Source: an uncultured Desulfovibrio sp. (GTDB taxonomy: Bacteria; Desulfobacterota; Desulfovibrionia; Desulfovibrionales; Desulfovibrionaceae). From it: a stretch of DNA of 64,000 nucleotides. Under the pieces are notes generated by a model. The model was not told the DNA's origin. It worked only from the letters and a program-made list of their open reading frames with translations, and did not search any database. The DNA is taken from assembly GCF_949282365.1 (NCBI RefSeq), contig NZ_CASDOY010000001.1, positions 62,001-126,000 of the forward strand, given 5' to 3'. Of this stretch, positions 51,601-59,520 are shown one piece after another (the first letter of the stretch is position 1; each line of letters opens with the position of its first letter). The position numbers and the translations under genes were made by a program.

Positions 51601-51816
51601 GAAGTGACCCTGAACGTGGCCGAGATACTGGACGACGACCTGCCCCCTGCCGGCAGCGAGCGGGAAGAGCGCAGCGAAGGGGAATTCAGCATCACGAATA
51701 TCACCGACAATGCCGGGGGCTTTGTCCCGCCCAGGGATCTGGAGATACGCCTGCAGACCCTGCCCACGGATGAGGGCTACTGGCTGGATACCGGCGTCGT
51801 GAACGCTGCCAACTAG
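48694..51816 (+). CDS. SrfB-like actin/Hsp70-fold ATPase
   Basis: A 1040-residue cytoplasmic protein of the SrfB family (a name from Salmonella genes regulated by SsrB). It carries an ASKHA nucleotide-binding fold split by insertions: phosphate 1 loop DIGNSRTT at residues 257-264 and phosphate 2 DIGGGTTDLS at 579-588. The N-terminal 250 residues and the C-terminal 150 are additional. No membrane segment or signal is seen. Such large ASKHA proteins are expected to change shape with ATP. It is followed after 23 bp by the GTPase, and the two probably form one machine. Molecular function in any organism is, to my knowledge, not established. Confidence 0.87.
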   Translation: MDAIPHYLSPVSIIPGGCPQFLDFALPLDALSKHIRYFYEELKGEGSDGRYTHYLHCLDNKDDSFTDQLTGKEYNGETYSMQAAKELKTWDGQWLPVPFLRSLEQCWPDGGKCFECGPSNWARARVMPSSRDPRMLRVVILFDTTVEERPGSGEHYHALSPQDVSAHGHFMLAHHVRDNSWFLNEAWVDQWLLEIYTARSQGKRRGQAWGEEDPYVLKHLASYLTWLDIVRLAVKDVAVQVINPARDTPVDVDLILDIGNSRTTGILVETPPQCSTDLNQSYVLRLRDLSQPDLEYADPFETRVEFVDATFGNDTLSRRSGRQTPAFAWPSAVRIGPEAARLATQAVCAEGTTGMSSPKRYLWDERPWQQTWRYNTCGNTEPMVNRGLFARQLNPQGTPLSCFEDPLFRRSPSLKKQQPEPVFESLFTRSSLMMFMVGEILTQTLITINSPATRARGRLPNLPRRLRRLIFTVPTAMPVAEKRIFRRWVLWAVRVIWEGLGWSEWYVPPQQQNKGRSGDYRTSPLVRCDWDEASCSQLVLLYNELTVKQHGDAHHLFRLMGKKRSRYNDHPCVRIASIDIGGGTTDLSITTYELASGEGDTARIVPHTEFRDGFNIAGDEVAREVVLQHVIPAISEALQAGGVQEPRLLLAQLFGRDTIGMSQEQRNTRIRLVRQVALPVALGLLRTCEQGNGMHIDQACTLGDFFEPAVEEDPRNKQAGGDAEAQADDGRFHPDILAPRPQQPVLDAVTALVRDAVPGLNDFSIMDVPITVSPQKLHATIQRTLASTLSALCELVHLYDTDMLLLTGRPSAWAVVASTVMAKLPVPPDRIIPMRQYHVGSWYPFPDTLGRIQDPKTTVVVGAILCALAEGHIEGFSFDSNALRLTSTARYIGELDINTQLRTPKVWFKVDVDAKNGVEQSRTVAFNGQLGIGYRQLGAERWPATRYHLLTFAGEDARARASGRLPYQVEVTLNVAEILDDDLPPAGSEREERSEGEFSITNITDNAGGFVPPRDLEIRLQTLPTDEGYWLDTGVVNAAN

Positions 51817-51839
51817 CGACGGACAGACAGGAGCATCAT

Positions 51840-54470
51840 ATGCAGGAACAAGACATCCAGCTGGCAGCGCGCTGTGCCCGCCTGACGGAACAATCGCGCC
51901 AAGCCGCCGCCTGGCTGGCCGACAATCGCGAGACCGTGGGCAGCGAATGCACCACGCTGCAAAAAGAGATGCGCCGGGCCGCCCGCTTTTTCGGCAAGTG
52001 CGAGCAGGCCGCCCGCCGCAAGATGTGCGTGGGCGTCTTCGGGCCCAGCCAGTCCGGCAAGTCCTACCTCATCTCGGCCCTGGCCCGCGACAGCCGCGGC
52101 GATCTGCTGGCGGATTTCTGTGGCCGCACTTCGGATTTCATCACCGAGATCAATCCCGAGGGCGGCAAGGAATCCACCGGACTGGTGACCCGCTTCACCA
52201 CCACGCCGCCCCAGGGCCTGACGCCGGAATTCCCCATCCGCTTGCGCCTGCTGTCCGAAATGGATGTGGTCCGGGTGCTGGCCAATACCTATTACGCCGA
52301 CTGCGAACACAAGCAGATGCCCGACGCAGAGGCCATGCGCTCCGCCCTGGAGCGTCTGACCCAGACGGCGCGCCAGTCCGCGCCCGGTGTCAGCCATATC
52401 ACGGCTGACGATATGGAAGACCTGCGCGAGTACGTCAACCGCAATTTCATCTCCAAACCCCGTGTCCAGATGCTGCAACAGGGCTACTGGACGCAGGCCG
52501 TCGGCCTGGCACCGCTGCTGCCGCTCTCCTACCGGGCGGAGCTCTTCGGCATCATCTGGAACAGCCAGCCGAGATTCCAGCAGCTTTTCCTTGAATTGTG
52601 CCAGGCGCTGGAAGCCCTTGGCAATCCGGCCGAAGCCGATTGTCCGCTGGAGGCCCTGTTGCCGCGCCAGACCAGCATCATCGACGTGGCCCTGCTGGCC
52701 GGTCTGGGCTCCAATGACACGGCAGATCGTCTGACCCTGCTGGGCAAGGACGGACGCAAGGCCGCCCTGCCCCGGGCCGTGGTCACGGCCCTGACCGCAG
52801 AGATCACCATCTTCATGAAGGAACAGCCGGACGATTTCTTTTCCTACACGGACCTGCTGGACTTCCCGGGCTATCGTTCGCGCCTCAAGCTCCTGGATCT
52901 GGACAAGGAGCTGGAACGAGAGGGCGCGTTGCAGAACCTGTTCCTGCGCGGCAAGGTGGCCTATCTTTTCGAGCGCTACTGCGAGGAACATGAGCTGACC
53001 AGCATGCTGCTCTGCATCGGCCCCGGCAATCAGGAGGTGCAGGATCTGCCCCGCGCCGTGTACGAATGGATCTGCTCCACCCACGGCGAAAATCCGGCCC
53101 ACCGTGCGGGCAAGGCCCCCTCCCTGTTCTTCGTGCTGACCAAGATGGACATGGAGTTCGAAAAAAAGGCCGGGGTCCTGTCCGTGGAGCAGCGCTGGAA
53201 CACGCGCCTGCAATCCTCCCTGCTGGACTTTTTCGGCAAGCAGCACGACTGGCCCACCAACTGGGACGGCGCGCATCCTTTCCGCAACATCTTCCTGCTG
53301 CGCAATCCCAATTTCCGCTGCGAAGCCATCTTCACCTTCGACGCCCAGGGCAACGAAAGCGGCATCCGACCCGATCAGGTCGCCTATGTGGAGGAAGTGC
53401 ACCGGGCCTTTGTGGATTCCCCCCTGGTGCGCCGCCATGTGGACGATCCCGAATCCGTCTGGCAGGCGGCCATGACACTCAACGATGGCGGCATCAGCCT
53501 GTTGCGGCAGAAGCTGCGCCCCCTCTGCAACCCCGAGCTCAAGCGCCACCAGATCAGCGTGGGTCTCGACGAGCAGGCCGAACGGGTACTGAACAGCCTG
53601 AGCGTCTACTATCAGAGTGACGACAGCGAAGAGCTGCGCAGGCAGAAGGAAGCCCTGGCCCGCAATCTGGCCGTGCTGCTGGCCCGGGTGGCCCAGAACC
53701 AGGCCTTCGGCGAGATGCTCCGCCGTCTGCAGGTCAACGATCACGACCTCTACACCCTCTGCGCGCAGGTCACGTCCGGCCTGAACGAAGCGGAGAGCAG
53801 CGCGACAGCCTCCTCCATCGGCGTACGCGTCTCCCAGCAGGACATCCTGGACGATCTGTTCGGCGACGAGGCGCCGGTGGCCACCGAGCTGCCCGGCTCT
53901 GCGCCCGCCGCAGGCAAGGACAGCGCCGCCGAACTGGCGGAAGCCGTTTTCGACGCATGGGTCGAGCAGGTGCGCCAGTTCGCCGCCAGTGCGGAGAGCC
54001 GTACCTTTTTTGCCCTGCCTGCCCGGGAGCTGGACCAGTTCTGTCACGAGCTGCTGCTTTCCGCCCAGCGTTGCCGCGTCCGGCAGCAGATGGAAGAGGA
54101 CCTGCGCGCCTGCTCCGCCTATGCCAACCTTGAGCGGGAACGTCTGCTCTGGAAGCAGGCCAGTCTGGCGGCCGACGCCATCAATGCCTTTGTGGACTGG
54201 CTGGGCTTCGACCCGCGCCACCGCAACGAACAGGAGCGGACCATCCTCTTCCGTGAAAAACCGGTGGTCCTCTTCCCTGCGGTCAGCGATCCGGTGGGGG
54301 AACCGCTCATCGGCGACGTGGAAGCCCCCTATGACCGCCAATGGTACACCGACTGGCTGCGCGCCCTGATGCACGGCATCACCGCCAACGTGGACTTCGG
54401 CGGCCAGCAGATCCGCAACCCCCAACAGAACAAACGCCTGTATGACATCTTGCAGGCTTTCAAAGGCTGA
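51840..54470 (+). CDS. SrfC-like dynamin-type GTPase
   Basis: An 876-residue protein of the SrfC family. The N-terminal GTPase domain has P-loop GPSQSGKS at residues 68-75, G3 DFPG at 341-344 (an unusually long insertion separates the two), and G4 TKMD at 434-437. The C-terminal 400 residues are helical, as in dynamin-like stalks. The large inserts distinguish it from plain P-loop GTPases. Its stop overlaps the start of the Sel1-like gene by one base (TGATG). Probably acts on or at the membrane together with the SrfB-like ATPase. Confidence 0.85.
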   Translation: MQEQDIQLAARCARLTEQSRQAAAWLADNRETVGSECTTLQKEMRRAARFFGKCEQAARRKMCVGVFGPSQSGKSYLISALARDSRGDLLADFCGRTSDFITEINPEGGKESTGLVTRFTTTPPQGLTPEFPIRLRLLSEMDVVRVLANTYYADCEHKQMPDAEAMRSALERLTQTARQSAPGVSHITADDMEDLREYVNRNFISKPRVQMLQQGYWTQAVGLAPLLPLSYRAELFGIIWNSQPRFQQLFLELCQALEALGNPAEADCPLEALLPRQTSIIDVALLAGLGSNDTADRLTLLGKDGRKAALPRAVVTALTAEITIFMKEQPDDFFSYTDLLDFPGYRSRLKLLDLDKELEREGALQNLFLRGKVAYLFERYCEEHELTSMLLCIGPGNQEVQDLPRAVYEWICSTHGENPAHRAGKAPSLFFVLTKMDMEFEKKAGVLSVEQRWNTRLQSSLLDFFGKQHDWPTNWDGAHPFRNIFLLRNPNFRCEAIFTFDAQGNESGIRPDQVAYVEEVHRAFVDSPLVRRHVDDPESVWQAAMTLNDGGISLLRQKLRPLCNPELKRHQISVGLDEQAERVLNSLSVYYQSDDSEELRRQKEALARNLAVLLARVAQNQAFGEMLRRLQVNDHDLYTLCAQVTSGLNEAESSATASSIGVRVSQQDILDDLFGDEAPVATELPGSAPAAGKDSAAELAEAVFDAWVEQVRQFAASAESRTFFALPARELDQFCHELLLSAQRCRVRQQMEEDLRACSAYANLERERLLWKQASLAADAINAFVDWLGFDPRHRNEQERTILFREKPVVLFPAVSDPVGEPLIGDVEAPYDRQWYTDWLRALMHGITANVDFGGQQIRNPQQNKRLYDILQAFKG

Positions 54471-55546
54471 TGCCCATGATCAAAGCTTTCATTGCCCCTG
54501 ATGCCGCACGCACGCCCGGCGTGGCCATCATCTCCGTCTATGGTGCTCCCGGTACAGGTCCGGCCGATGTGGCCATCTATTCCGGGGAGGGCAAATATCT
54601 TTCCGCCTCCGGCTGGCAGGAAAGCCGCACGCCCCTGCCCGTGGAGGCCCATGACGACGACAGCGGCTGCCTGCGCCTGCAGGTGGGGCCTGCGGTGGTG
54701 GACAATCTGGACAAGCTGGAGCGCTATCTTTTCATAGCCGGCGAACAGAAATGCGGCCTGCAGATCCAGGATCTCGTCTATTCGCGCATGGAAGGGGGCC
54801 ACGGCATGGGGCAGCCCGTACCGGCGGCTCCGGTACAACCCGCCCCCCAGCCTGCCCCCGCTCCCGAACCGGAGCCGGACCCCGTTCCCGCGCCGGAACC
54901 AGAAACAGAGGCCCCGCCGCCGCTGCTGGCGGAACCGCCTCTGGAGATGGACCGGCAAGCCGCCGCCACAGAAAAAAAATCCTCAGGCAGTCTGCTCTGG
55001 ATCATCCTGGGACTGGTGCTGCTGGCCCTGGCTGCGGCAGCGATCTGGTGGTTTTTCCTGCGGGCCACGCCCCCGCCTCCGCCCATGACGCCCCAGACGC
55101 CTGAAACGCAGCAGGGGACCCAGGACAAAAGCGCGCCTGCGGCAACGGAACCTGCGCCTGCCGCTTTGCCGCCGCTGCAACAGGCCCGCGAACATCTGCG
55201 CGGTACGGCCGATCCCGAGACCAGCCTGAAACTGGCCCTGCCCCTGCGTACACAGCAGGCCGGGGTGGAAGAGAGCGATGCGGCCTTCCTGCTGCTGGAG
55301 GATGCCGCCCAGAAAGGCAACGTCGAAGCCATGTTCCTGGTGGGCCAGTTCTATGATCCGCAGGCGAGCCTGCCGCGAGGCAGCCTCCCCGCCGACATGA
55401 GCCAGGCAAAGCACTGGTACGAAAGCGCCAAAGCCAAGGGCCATGCGGGAGCCGACAAAGCCCTGGCAGACCTGCACCGTCGTGTGGAAGCCGAGGCCGC
55501 CAAGGGCAATGCGGAAGCCGCGTTCCTGCTGCGCGACTGGAAATAG
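54470..55546 (+). CDS. single-pass membrane protein with Sel1/TPR-like C terminus
   Basis: A 358-residue protein. Residues 1-110 form a soluble N-terminal domain (KAFIAPDAARTPGVAII, VVDNLDKLERYLFIAGEQK), then a Pro/Glu-rich linker, a transmembrane helix near residue 180-200 (LLWIILGLVLLALAAAAIWW), another Pro-rich linker, and about 100 residues of Sel1/TPR-like helices (EDAAQKGNVEAMFLVGQFYD, SQAKHWYESAKAKGHAGADK). Topology as in SrfA: N in, C out. It is translationally coupled to the GTPase gene, suggesting it anchors the GTPase or ATPase to the periplasmic partners. Confidence 0.7.
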   Translation: MPMIKAFIAPDAARTPGVAIISVYGAPGTGPADVAIYSGEGKYLSASGWQESRTPLPVEAHDDDSGCLRLQVGPAVVDNLDKLERYLFIAGEQKCGLQIQDLVYSRMEGGHGMGQPVPAAPVQPAPQPAPAPEPEPDPVPAPEPETEAPPPLLAEPPLEMDRQAAATEKKSSGSLLWIILGLVLLALAAAAIWWFFLRATPPPPPMTPQTPETQQGTQDKSAPAATEPAPAALPPLQQAREHLRGTADPETSLKLALPLRTQQAGVEESDAAFLLLEDAAQKGNVEAMFLVGQFYDPQASLPRGSLPADMSQAKHWYESAKAKGHAGADKALADLHRRVEAEAAKGNAEAAFLLRDWK

Positions 55547-55555
55547 GAGGATACC

Positions 55556-57487
55556 ATGCCACGAATCTGCCGACAGCTCCTTGGCGTCCTGTTGCTCCTG
55601 CTGATCGCCGCACCGACCCTGCAAGCCGCGCCACTCCTGCAGGAAGGCAAAAAGACCCTCTACCAGCGCGTTGTCTCCCATCCCGGGGCCCGGCCCCTGA
55701 AAGAAGCCCGGGACGGCGCGCCCGCCGCCCGTGATGCCCTGGTCCCCTTTACCGTGCTCTATGTCTACGCCCGCCAGGGGGACTGGCTGCAGGTGGGTCT
55801 TGATGCCCAGACCGCTCTCGGCTGGCTGAAAAAAGACCAGGCCACTGACTGGAACCAGTCCCTGACCCTGCTCTTCACACCGCGCACGGGGCGCGATCCT
55901 GTGCTCTTTTTCAAGACGGAAAACGACCTGAAGACACTGTGCGAAGCCACCGACATGGAACAGCGGCTGGACAGCCTCACCGCTGCCGCCGCCGGCGGCA
56001 AGGATACCGCCTCCCTGCCCATCCTGGCGGCGGAGCCCGCAGAAAAGCAGGGGGCCGTGGCCCAGAAGCGTTTTTATCTCATGCCCATCCTGGGTATGGA
56101 CCGCGCCTTTGAGGGCGTCAACCTGCTGCAGGTGGCCTCCATCGACCCCGGCAGCAGCCAGTCCGGCGCTGTAGCCGGCCCGCCCAAGACCGGTATCGCC
56201 CTGGTCATGGATACGTCCATATCCATGAAGCCCTATATCGACCAGAGCCGCGACATCATTCGCCAGCTCTATGACCGTCTGGAAAAAGACAAGATGACCG
56301 ACAACGTGGGCTTTGCCGTGGTGGCCTTTCGCAGCAGCACGGAAAAGACCCCGAAACTGAACTATACCGCACAGGTGGTCAGCGACTTTGCCACGGCCAA
56401 GGATCGCAAGGCGCTGGAAGCCCGCCTGGCCGCTGTGGAACAGGCCACTGTCTCCAGCCATGATTTCAATGAAGATTCGCTGGCCGGCATCTACACGGCC
56501 ATCGACTCCCTCAACTGGGGCCCCTACTCCACGCGCCTGATCCTGCTGGTTAGCGATGCCGGTCCGTTGCGCAACGATGATCCCTATGCCTCGCAACGCC
56601 TCGGCGCTGCGGAAATGAACGACCTTGCCCGCCAGAAGGGCATCTGGATCACCGCCATGCACATCAAAACGCCCGGCGGCGCCAAAAACCACGCCTACGC
56701 CGAGCAGGCCTACCGCGCCCTGAGCCGCATCGCCGGTGACCAGTCCAACTATCAGGCCGTCAATGCCTCCAGCCACAAGGAAGCGGCCCGCCAGTTCGGT
56801 ATCGTGACCAAGATCCTGACCACATCCATGGTGGATCTGGTCAAGAACACCACGGAGGGCAAGATCATGACCCGGCCCAAGGACGAGGCCGTGCCCGCCA
56901 CACCTGAAGACCAGGCCCGCCAGCTGGCGGAACGCCTGGGTTACGCCATGCAACTGGACTACCTGGGCCGCAAGAACGACAACCGTGCGCCGTCCGTGGT
57001 GGATTCCTGGATCGCGGACATGGATCTCAAGCGTCTGGCCCAGGGCCGTCAGGTGCCCAGCGTGGAGGTGGCCGTCCTGCTGACCAAGAACCAGCTCAGC
57101 GACCTCAGCACCCAGCTGAAAACCATCATCGACAACGCCGAACGGACCAAAAAGACCGATTCCCGCGACTTCTTCCAGGGCATCCTCTCCGCCTCGGCCC
57201 GCATGGCCCGCGATCCCAACATGCCCACACAGGGCAAGAGCCTGGCGGAGCTGGGCGTGCTGGCGGAATTTTTGGATGGCCTGCCCTACAAGAGCGACAT
57301 CATGCTGCTGCGCGAGGACGACTGGTACCGCATGAGCATCGGTGAACAGACGGCGTTCATCAACCGCCTCAAGTCCCGTCTGGCCCGTTATGAAGAATAC
57401 GACCGGGACCGTGCCAACTGGGAAAGTTTCGGCCAGAGCAATGCCGGGGACTGGGTCTATCGCGTGCCCCTGTCCATGCTGCCGTGA
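55556..57487 (+). CDS. exported vWA-domain protein (PpkA C-terminus-like)
   Basis: A 643-residue protein with a signal peptide (LLGVLLLLLIAAPTLQAA). Residues 45-95 look like a bacterial SH3 domain (VLYVYARQGDWLQVGLD). A von Willebrand A domain follows with the MIDAS motif DTSIS at 219-223 in IALVMDTSISMKPYIDQ and the later conserved LILLVSDAG. The C-terminal 250 residues are helical. The vWA part resembles the vWA half of PpkA-type kinases found near type VI secretion genes, but no kinase is fused here. It is expected to bind a metal-dependent ligand in the periplasm. AGGAGG ribosome site overlaps the previous stop. Confidence 0.85.
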   Translation: MPRICRQLLGVLLLLLIAAPTLQAAPLLQEGKKTLYQRVVSHPGARPLKEARDGAPAARDALVPFTVLYVYARQGDWLQVGLDAQTALGWLKKDQATDWNQSLTLLFTPRTGRDPVLFFKTENDLKTLCEATDMEQRLDSLTAAAAGGKDTASLPILAAEPAEKQGAVAQKRFYLMPILGMDRAFEGVNLLQVASIDPGSSQSGAVAGPPKTGIALVMDTSISMKPYIDQSRDIIRQLYDRLEKDKMTDNVGFAVVAFRSSTEKTPKLNYTAQVVSDFATAKDRKALEARLAAVEQATVSSHDFNEDSLAGIYTAIDSLNWGPYSTRLILLVSDAGPLRNDDPYASQRLGAAEMNDLARQKGIWITAMHIKTPGGAKNHAYAEQAYRALSRIAGDQSNYQAVNASSHKEAARQFGIVTKILTTSMVDLVKNTTEGKIMTRPKDEAVPATPEDQARQLAERLGYAMQLDYLGRKNDNRAPSVVDSWIADMDLKRLAQGRQVPSVEVAVLLTKNQLSDLSTQLKTIIDNAERTKKTDSRDFFQGILSASARMARDPNMPTQGKSLAELGVLAEFLDGLPYKSDIMLLREDDWYRMSIGEQTAFINRLKSRLARYEEYDRDRANWESFGQSNAGDWVYRVPLSMLP

Positions 57488-57500
57488 TGTGGGGAGCTCC

Positions 57501-58238
57501 ATGGAAAATATGGTCTTTTCCCTGTACGGGCTGCAGGTCGCACGGCCGGGACGGGGCGCGTTCCGCCTGCAGATCCGCCGTCTGGAGGCACAGCGGGGCC
57601 AGCTGCTGGCCCTGGTGGGCCCCAGCGGTTGCGGCAAAAGCACGGCCCTCGACGTGCTGGCAGGCATCCTGAGACCCGAATGCCGGGATGACGCCCGTTT
57701 CCTGCTGCATACCGCCGACGGCGAGACGGATATCCTGGCCCTGTGGCAGGGCAACAGACTAGACAGGCTGGCCCGCCTGCGCGGCAGGCATCTGGGTTAT
57801 GTCCTCCAGACAGGCGGCCTGCTGCCCTTTCTTTCGGCCCGGGACAACATCCTCTTGCCCTGCCGCTGTCTGGGCAGGCTGGGCCACCGTCTGGAAGCGG
57901 TCTGGAACATGGCGACAGCCCTGGGACTGGACAGGCTGCTGCAACAGATGCCGTCCAGTCTGTCCGTAGGTGAACGCCAGCGGGTGGCCATTGCCCGGGC
58001 CCTGGCCCACGGACCGGACATCGTGCTGGCTGACGAGCCTACCGCCGCGCTGGATCCGCAACAATCCCGCAATGTCCTGGGCATCTTCGCCGATCTGGCC
58101 CGACAGCAGGAGACCACGGTGGTCATGGTCACCCATGATCCCCGCATGGCCGAAGACGCCGGTTTCACCCTGGTGCCCATGACCTGCAGCAGCACGGATG
58201 ACGGTCCCCTGTCCGTCATCGACCATCCCGGGTGGTGA
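57501..58238 (+). CDS. LolD/MacB-type ABC transporter ATPase
   Basis: A 245-residue ATPase: Walker A GPSGCGKST at residues 40-48, signature SLSVGERQRVAIARALAH (LSVGE in place of LSGGE), Walker B DIVLADEPTAALD and H-loop VTHDPR. This is the group that works with FtsX-like permeases in mechanotransmission (LolCDE, MacB, FtsEX). The ATG at 57501 follows GGGGAGCTCC. The permease is encoded 4 bp downstream, so the two form one transporter inside the operon. Residues 60-75 carry a short extra loop. Confidence 0.88.
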   Translation: MENMVFSLYGLQVARPGRGAFRLQIRRLEAQRGQLLALVGPSGCGKSTALDVLAGILRPECRDDARFLLHTADGETDILALWQGNRLDRLARLRGRHLGYVLQTGGLLPFLSARDNILLPCRCLGRLGHRLEAVWNMATALGLDRLLQQMPSSLSVGERQRVAIARALAHGPDIVLADEPTAALDPQQSRNVLGIFADLARQQETTVVMVTHDPRMAEDAGFTLVPMTCSSTDDGPLSVIDHPGW

Positions 58239-58242
58239 CGCC

Positions 58243-59520
58243 ATGCATACGCTCGTACAGATCTGCGCTCTTTCCCTGCGGGACTATCTGCATGAACGGC
58301 TGCTCTCCGCCTGTGCCGTCCTGGGTCTGGCAGCCATCCTGGCCCCGCTGCTGATCCTTTTTGGGGTCAAATTCGGCGTGGTGGAGACCCTGACGGACCG
58401 CTTGCGCAACGATCCGGCCACGCTTGAAGTCTCCCCTGTGGGCAGCGGGCATTTTTCCGCCGCCCGTATCGGCCAGTGGCGCGACGATCCCCGGGTAGCC
58501 TTTGCCATCCCCCGGACCCGCGTCCTCGCGGCCACTGTGGAGCTGTTGCCCGCCAAGGGAGCCCCCCTGCATGTCTCCATGGAACCTACCGGCCACGATG
58601 ACCCCCTGCTGCAGCGCCACGGCCTGCCCGTACCGGCCCTGCTGCTGGACAGCGAGGACGATCCCGACCAGCCGGGACGCGTGCGGACGCGCGCCGGAGC
58701 CAGCGGCATCGTGCTTTCCGCGCCCGTGGCCCAGCGCTTGGGGCTGCATACGGGGGATCAGCTGACAGGCCGTCTGGAACGCAGCCGTAACGGCAGGCTC
58801 CAGGCCGTGCGTCTGCCACTGAAAGTCGTGGGGATCCTGCCGCTGGCTGCCCAGCAAAAAAACGTGGCCTATGTGCCGCTGCCCTTCCTGGAAGCAGCGG
58901 AAGACTATCGCGATGGCCGTGCCGTACCCCTGTTCGGGCCGGAAAACGGCTGGGATGGTGATACGCCGCCGGCAGAACGCCTGTACGCCGGCTTCCGCCT
59001 CTATGCCCGCAGCCTGGATGATGTGGCCTCCCTGCGTGACTTTTTCCAGGAGCAGGATATCACCGTCCATACGGAAGCCGAGGCCATCGAACAGGTCCGG
59101 CGACTTTCCTCGGCCCTGGACATCATCTTTGCGCTCATCGGCGGCGCTGCGGCGGCCGGTTTCGCATCTTCCACGGCCAGCAGTACGCTGGCGGCCATCC
59201 GGCGCAAGCAGCGTCTGCTCGGCCTGCTCCGTCTGGGCGGTTTCTCCACGCTGGAACTGCTGCTGTTTTCCCTTTTGCAGGCCCTGCTCACCGCCCTGCT
59301 GGGCACGACGCTGGCTCTGGGCCTCTACGCGGCCGCACAGGGAGCGGTCAACCGCATTTTCGCTGCCGGTCTGGACAATATGGAGCATATCTGCCGCCTG
59401 CTGCCGCAGCATGCCCTTGCGACCCTGCTGCTGGTCTGCCTGCTGTCACTGGCGGCCGCCCTGCTACCCGCACTGCGCGGCGCCCGCACCGAACCTTCGG
59501 AGGTCATCCGTGAAATCTAG
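58243..59520 (+). CDS. FtsX/LolC-like ABC transporter permease
   Basis: A 425-residue permease. One N-terminal helix (LLSACAVLGLAAILAPLLIL), a large periplasmic domain of about 230 residues, then three helices of the FtsX domain (IIFALIGGAAAAGFASSTAS, TLAAIRRKQRLLGLLRLGGF, LLQALLTALLGTTLALGLYA) ending near ALLPALRGARTEPSEVIREI. The IRRKQRLLGLLRLGG stretch is the conserved cytoplasmic coupling helix. It partners with the preceding ATPase. Its last 11 bases overlap the next gene. Confidence 0.85.
   Translation: MHTLVQICALSLRDYLHERLLSACAVLGLAAILAPLLILFGVKFGVVETLTDRLRNDPATLEVSPVGSGHFSAARIGQWRDDPRVAFAIPRTRVLAATVELLPAKGAPLHVSMEPTGHDDPLLQRHGLPVPALLLDSEDDPDQPGRVRTRAGASGIVLSAPVAQRLGLHTGDQLTGRLERSRNGRLQAVRLPLKVVGILPLAAQQKNVAYVPLPFLEAAEDYRDGRAVPLFGPENGWDGDTPPAERLYAGFRLYARSLDDVASLRDFFQEQDITVHTEAEAIEQVRRLSSALDIIFALIGGAAAAGFASSTASSTLAAIRRKQRLLGLLRLGGFSTLELLLFSLLQALLTALLGTTLALGLYAAAQGAVNRIFAAGLDNMEHICRLLPQHALATLLLVCLLSLAAALLPALRGARTEPSEVIREI

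Noticed and set aside
51813..54425. Long minus-strand frame opposite the dynamin-like GTPase gene
   Set aside because: The plus-strand GTPase motifs are unmistakable; the minus-strand product is a His/Gln/Gly-rich low-complexity shadow.
54983..57754. A very long open frame on the minus strand (over 900 codons) opposite the Sel1-like and vWA genes
   Set aside because: It is the mirror of high-GC third-codon positions; the plus strand has signal peptides, vWA MIDAS motif and ribosome sites, and the minus-strand product resembles nothing.
58871..59509. Upstream extension of the FGE-fold protein frame through the permease gene
   Set aside because: The permease is a real protein in another frame; the GTG at 59510 has a strong ribosome site and starts a signal peptide.
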